Source: Halorubrum rutilum
GTDB lineage: Archaea > Halobacteriota > Halobacteria > Halobacteriales > Haloferacaceae
DNA: 64,000 nt
Assembly (NCBI RefSeq): GCF_024494565.1
Contig: NZ_JANHDN010000011.1
Coordinates: 1-64,000 of the forward strand
Reading direction: 5' to 3'
Part shown: piece by piece, positions 61,403 through 64,000 of the stretch
How positions within the stretch are numbered: position 1 is the stretch's first letter
How the letters are laid out: each line of letters starts with the position of its first letter
Made by a program: the position numbers and the translations under genes
The notes under the pieces: generated by a model
What the model was told of the DNA's origin: nothing
What the model saw: the letters and a program-made list of their open reading frames with translations, nothing else
The model's database searches: none

Positions 61403-61881
61403 GCGAGAGCTCCGACCCCGCCGACGATCCGCCGGGCTCGGCCGGTTCCCGCGACCCGCCCGAGGACGTGATCGTCGAGCGGGCGACGCCCGACGACCGT
61501 CTCGACGTCCTCCGGATCCTCGACGCGGCGATGCTGGAGACGGACGCGGCGACCGTGGACGACCGGATCGCGGCCGGAGACGCCCTCGTCGCGCGCTCGA
61601 CCAGAACCGGCGGGGTCGTCGGCGCGCTGGTCGCCGCCCGTCCCGACCCCGACCGGCTCCACGTCGACGGCGTCGCGGTCAGGCGTGCGCGTCGGGGAGG
61701 GGGGATCGGTTCCGCGCTCCTCGCGGCCGCGGTCGATCGCGGGCGGTCGGACTCCGCTATCGAGACCGTCACCGCCGCGTTCGACGACGACCTGGTCGCG
61801 TTCTACGAGGCAATCGGATTCGTCGTCACCGGCGACACGACCGACGCCCGCCGGCACGGCCGGATCCGCGTCGGCGACTGA
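61399..61881 (+). CDS. GNAT family N-acetyltransferase
   Basis: This 160-residue GNAT-fold enzyme has acetyl-CoA motif A LHVDGVAVRRARRGGGIGSALL and the C-terminal FYEAIGFVVTGD. GTG 61399 overlaps the SAMP2-like stop, which couples them. The first 23 residues are low-complexity. The acceptor is unknown. Confidence 0.85.
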   Translation: MSESSDPADDPPGSAGSRDPPEDVIVERATPDDRLDVLRILDAAMLETDAATVDDRIAAGDALVARSTRTGGVVGALVAARPDPDRLHVDGVAVRRARRGGGIGSALLAAAVDRGRSDSAIETVTAAFDDDLVAFYEAIGFVVTGDTTDARRHGRIRVGD

Positions 61882-61888
61882 TCGCCCG

Positions 61889-63250
61889 TCAGTCGCCGAC
61901 GCGGTACAGCTCGAACCGGACCCGCGTCCGGTCGTCGGCGTCCACAAACTCGACGGTCCCGTTGGCCGACTCGGCGATCCACCGCATGAGCCAGAGCCCC
62001 AGCCCGCTGCCGTGGGCGAGCGGCGTCTCCCTGGTCTCTCGGAGGCACCGCAGCTCGTGTTCGGGGATCGACCCCGGGTTCTGTACCTCGATCCGTACCC
62101 GCTCGCTCGTCGGAATCGACACCGCGATCTCGACTCTCGGCGTCGGGTCGTCCTGGTGGACGATCCCGTTCCGGATCGCCTCTTCGAGCGCAACGTCGAG
62201 GTTCACGTCCGCGAGAACGACGTGTTCCGGCGATGCAGGGGCTTGGATCCGCGCGTTCGGATACTCGATCCGGACCTCTTCGACAGCCCGCTCTATCGCC
62301 GGCCGGAGCGGCGTCGGCTCGACCGTCGAGCGCCCGATCGTCCGCTGGATGTACCGTGCCTTCGCTGCCGTCTCGACGACGGCGTCCGCGTGGCTCGCAG
62401 CGGCGGCGACGCGGTCGGCCTCGGCGGCCGTCAGCGACTCGCTCCTCGACAGCTCGGTGAGCACCCCCTGGACGACGTTGAGGTCGTTTCGGATGTTGTG
62501 GCGCAACACTCGGTTGAGGACGGTGAGCCGCTCCTCGCGGCGATCCAGCTCCCGGTTGCTCTCGGCCAGTCCCCGGGCCTGCTCTAACATGAGTCGAGCG
62601 TCGGGATGTTCCGCGTCTCCGGAGCGGTACGCTTCGAGCGAGACGTGAAAGGGGTTCTCGCAGAGCGTTCCGTCGAAGACGACCTGTCGGTGCGTCCGCA
62701 GCGCCTTCGCGGCCGCCGCCTCGTCGAACCGTCGGAGGTCGTACTGACACAGCGCGGTCACCGGCTCGTCGGGGCACGCCGAGTCGAACGCGAACTCGAA
62801 ATCAACGATCTCGTCAAACGACTTCTCGGCCCCGAACGCCCACGTGTTCTCCCCGGCGAGCCAGAGCCCCTCGTAGCCGCCCGCGGCGCTCCGTTCCGCC
62901 TCCGACCGCAGCTCGGTGACGGTGTTGCTGGAGTCGAACCCGCCGTCGAGGTATACCTCCGACGCGTCGCGGACGGCGAGGTCGCCGGCGGCGGCCCGCG
63001 CCGCGACATCCACGTCTGCATCTCGAAGGGCCGCTTCGATCCGCGACTGCGGGTTCGCATCGGCGAGGTACACGCACCGATGCCCGGTCGCGAGCCCGTG
63101 CGAGAGGAACGCGGACACGGTGTCGAGCTGCGCGGCCGTCGACTCGTAGAACAGCGCGAGGTGACGGTCAAGGTCGCGGCCGGCGAACTCGGCGCGCAGG
63201 TTCTCTTGCGATCGGGCACCGAAGCCGATCGACTCTCCTTCGGTAGGCAT
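61889..63250 (-). CDS. MEDS-domain sensor histidine kinase
   Basis: This 453-residue protein has an N-terminal MEDS (DcmR-like) sensory domain, about 20-195: DRHLALFYESTAAQLDTVSAFLSHGLATGHRCVYLAD to VTALCQYDLRRFD. A short coil and a HisKA/HATPase core follow with the phospho-acceptor in VLNRVLRHNIRNDLNVVQG, N box LEEAIRNGIVHQDD and G2 box GSGLGLWLM. MEDS domains are linked to methanogen and haloarchaeal signalling of C1 or hydrocarbon compounds. It is convergent with the acetyltransferase gene (7 bp between stops). Confidence 0.9.
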   Translation of the reverse strand: MPTEGESIGFGARSQENLRAEFAGRDLDRHLALFYESTAAQLDTVSAFLSHGLATGHRCVYLADANPQSRIEAALRDADVDVAARAAAGDLAVRDASEVYLDGGFDSSNTVTELRSEAERSAAGGYEGLWLAGENTWAFGAEKSFDEIVDFEFAFDSACPDEPVTALCQYDLRRFDEAAAAKALRTHRQVVFDGTLCENPFHVSLEAYRSGDAEHPDARLMLEQARGLAESNRELDRREERLTVLNRVLRHNIRNDLNVVQGVLTELSRSESLTAAEADRVAAAASHADAVVETAAKARYIQRTIGRSTVEPTPLRPAIERAVEEVRIEYPNARIQAPASPEHVVLADVNLDVALEEAIRNGIVHQDDPTPRVEIAVSIPTSERVRIEVQNPGSIPEHELRCLRETRETPLAHGSGLGLWLMRWIAESANGTVEFVDADDRTRVRFELYRVGD

Positions 63251-63469
63251 CTGAGTATCGACTGTACAAAATGGAGGCGGATAAAACGGCCGGAAACGCT
63301 CTGAGTCGGCCGTTCACCGCTCGTCGCGGCGAAAATCAACGGCCGGCACCAGGGCGCCCCTCGGCCACAGTCGCTCTCCTCGCGGCTGGTGTCAACGGAC
63401 CGAACCGCACTGAGCCGTCGACGGTCGCATTCGACGTTCATTTCCCGGTCGCTCCCGTTGTTACGGGTA

Positions 63470-63531
63470 TGAGCGCGATTTCGCCCTCGATTTCGGCGGT
63501 CCCATCCCGGGGCGCGGTGATCAAGATATGA
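63470..63531 (+). other. 20-codon leader ORF overlapping rlmE start
   Basis: ATG 63470 opens a 20-codon frame (MSAISPSISAVPSRGAVIKI) whose TGA (63529-63531) overlaps the rlmE ATG (63528) as ATGA. This repeats the arrangement seen before kdgK. Whether it is translated cannot be decided from sequence. Confidence 0.35.
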
Positions 63532-64000
63532 GCGGCAAAGACGAATACTACAACCGATCGAAACAGCAGGGGTACCGGAGCCGGGCCTCCTACAAGCTGA
63601 AGCAGATCGACGAGGATGCGGACCTCCTCGACCCCGGCGACACCGTGGTCGACCTCGGGGCCGCCCCGGGCGGGTGGCTGCAGGTCGCGGCCGAGGAAGT
63701 GGGCGAGTCGGGCACCGTCGTCGGCGTCGACCTCCAGCGCATCGAGGACCTCGACGAGGGCGACGTGGAGACCATCCGGGGCGACATGACCGAGGAGCGC
63801 ACCCGACACTACCTGCGCGAGGCGGTCGGCGAGCGCGGCGCGGACGCGGTGCTCTCTGACATGGCCCCGAACATGACCGGCGAGTACGCGCTCGATCACG
63901 CGCGGTCGGTCCACCTCGCGCGGCAGGCGTTCGACGTGGCCGAGGAGCTGCTCGCGCCCGGCGGGGACTTCGTCGTCAAGGTGTTCCAGGGCGAGGACCT
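63528..64000 (+). CDS. rlmE: 23S rRNA 2'-O-ribose methyltransferase RlmE (partial, right edge)
   Basis: The first 157 codons are visible before the window ends. MSGKDEYYNRSKQQGYRSRA is the FtsJ/RrmJ opening with the catalytic Lys in SYKLKQIDED. SAM-binding VVDLGAAPGGWLQVA, catalytic Asp in LSDMAPNMTGEYALD and the second Lys in FVVKVFQGED complete most of the K-D-K-E tetrad. The enzyme methylates a ribose in the peptidyl-transferase A loop of 23S rRNA. The stop lies outside the window. Confidence 0.94.
   Translation, partial: MSGKDEYYNRSKQQGYRSRASYKLKQIDEDADLLDPGDTVVDLGAAPGGWLQVAAEEVGESGTVVGVDLQRIEDLDEGDVETIRGDMTEERTRHYLREAVGERGADAVLSDMAPNMTGEYALDHARSVHLARQAFDVAEELLAPGGDFVVKVFQGED

Overview
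This window comes from a halophilic archaeon of class Halobacteria, most like Halorubrum. The basis is very high GC by eye, strongly acidic proteins, leaderless-looking genes with a TATA element 25-35 bp upstream of ATG/GTG, and diagnostic genes: ftsZ2 behind the ribbon-helix-helix gene cdrS, an ncsA-type tRNA thiolation gene, a SAMP2-like ubiquitin-fold modifier and a BioY/BioM/BioN biotin importer. I find 58 protein genes (one cut by the right edge) and one tRNA. No rRNA, CRISPR array, intact insertion sequence or prophage is visible.

Layout. 0-7.6 kb: a possible relic of an IS605-type end, a membrane protein, a PAS histidine kinase, a metallo-beta-lactamase hydrolase, a four-gene DUF58/DUF4129 membrane operon and KDG kinase. 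7.8-19.5 kb: a large PAS/GAF histidine kinase, pyrE, a MoxR ATPase, tRNA-Ser(CGA), truncated haemoglobin, a GH13 trehalose-synthase-like enzyme, a citramalate/isopropylmalate synthase, a solo Cas4-like protein and a Cmi4-like protein. 19.7-24.1 kb: the biotin ECF importer and a membrane-anchored heterodisulfide-reductase-like Fe-S protein. 24.2-29 kb: pstSCAB without phoU. 29-36 kb: a cation exchanger, VOC protein, B12-binding mutase subunit with MeaB, hydrolase, response regulator and ncsA. 36-43.4 kb: an uncharacterised cluster combining a pterin-synthase-like protein, glycosyltransferase, methyltransferase, an oxidoreductase/aldo-keto reductase fusion, CDP-alcohol phosphatidyltransferase and a BchC-like dehydrogenase. 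43.5-51 kb: the division/segregation locus, cdrL-cdrS-ftsZ2 leftward and coiled-coil gene-smc-scpA rightward. 51-59 kb: a glycosyltransferase followed by nucleoside and nucleotide salvage genes. 59.7-64 kb: gatB, SAMP2-like modifier, acetyltransferase, MEDS histidine kinase and the start of rlmE.

The most unusual signals are non-coding. (1) Four copies of a dispersed element of about 300 bp (18431-18750, 34820-35116, 52321-52632, 59261-59577) share one architecture: a GC-rich distal arm, the conserved core GGGACTCAAAGGGGCAGCC, a long stem whose two arms change together between copies, and a paired GGGGCTTTGG tail. (2) The cdrS-ftsZ2 leader carries five copies of GTAAGAC/GTCTTAC, including a perfect 18-bp palindrome at the predicted transcription start, and can fold into nested hairpins. 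(3) The SAMP2-like modifier has six residues after its Gly-Gly. (4) Several genes are preceded by tiny ORFs that overlap the real start by NTGA; bioM has three in an exact 23-bp tandem repeat.
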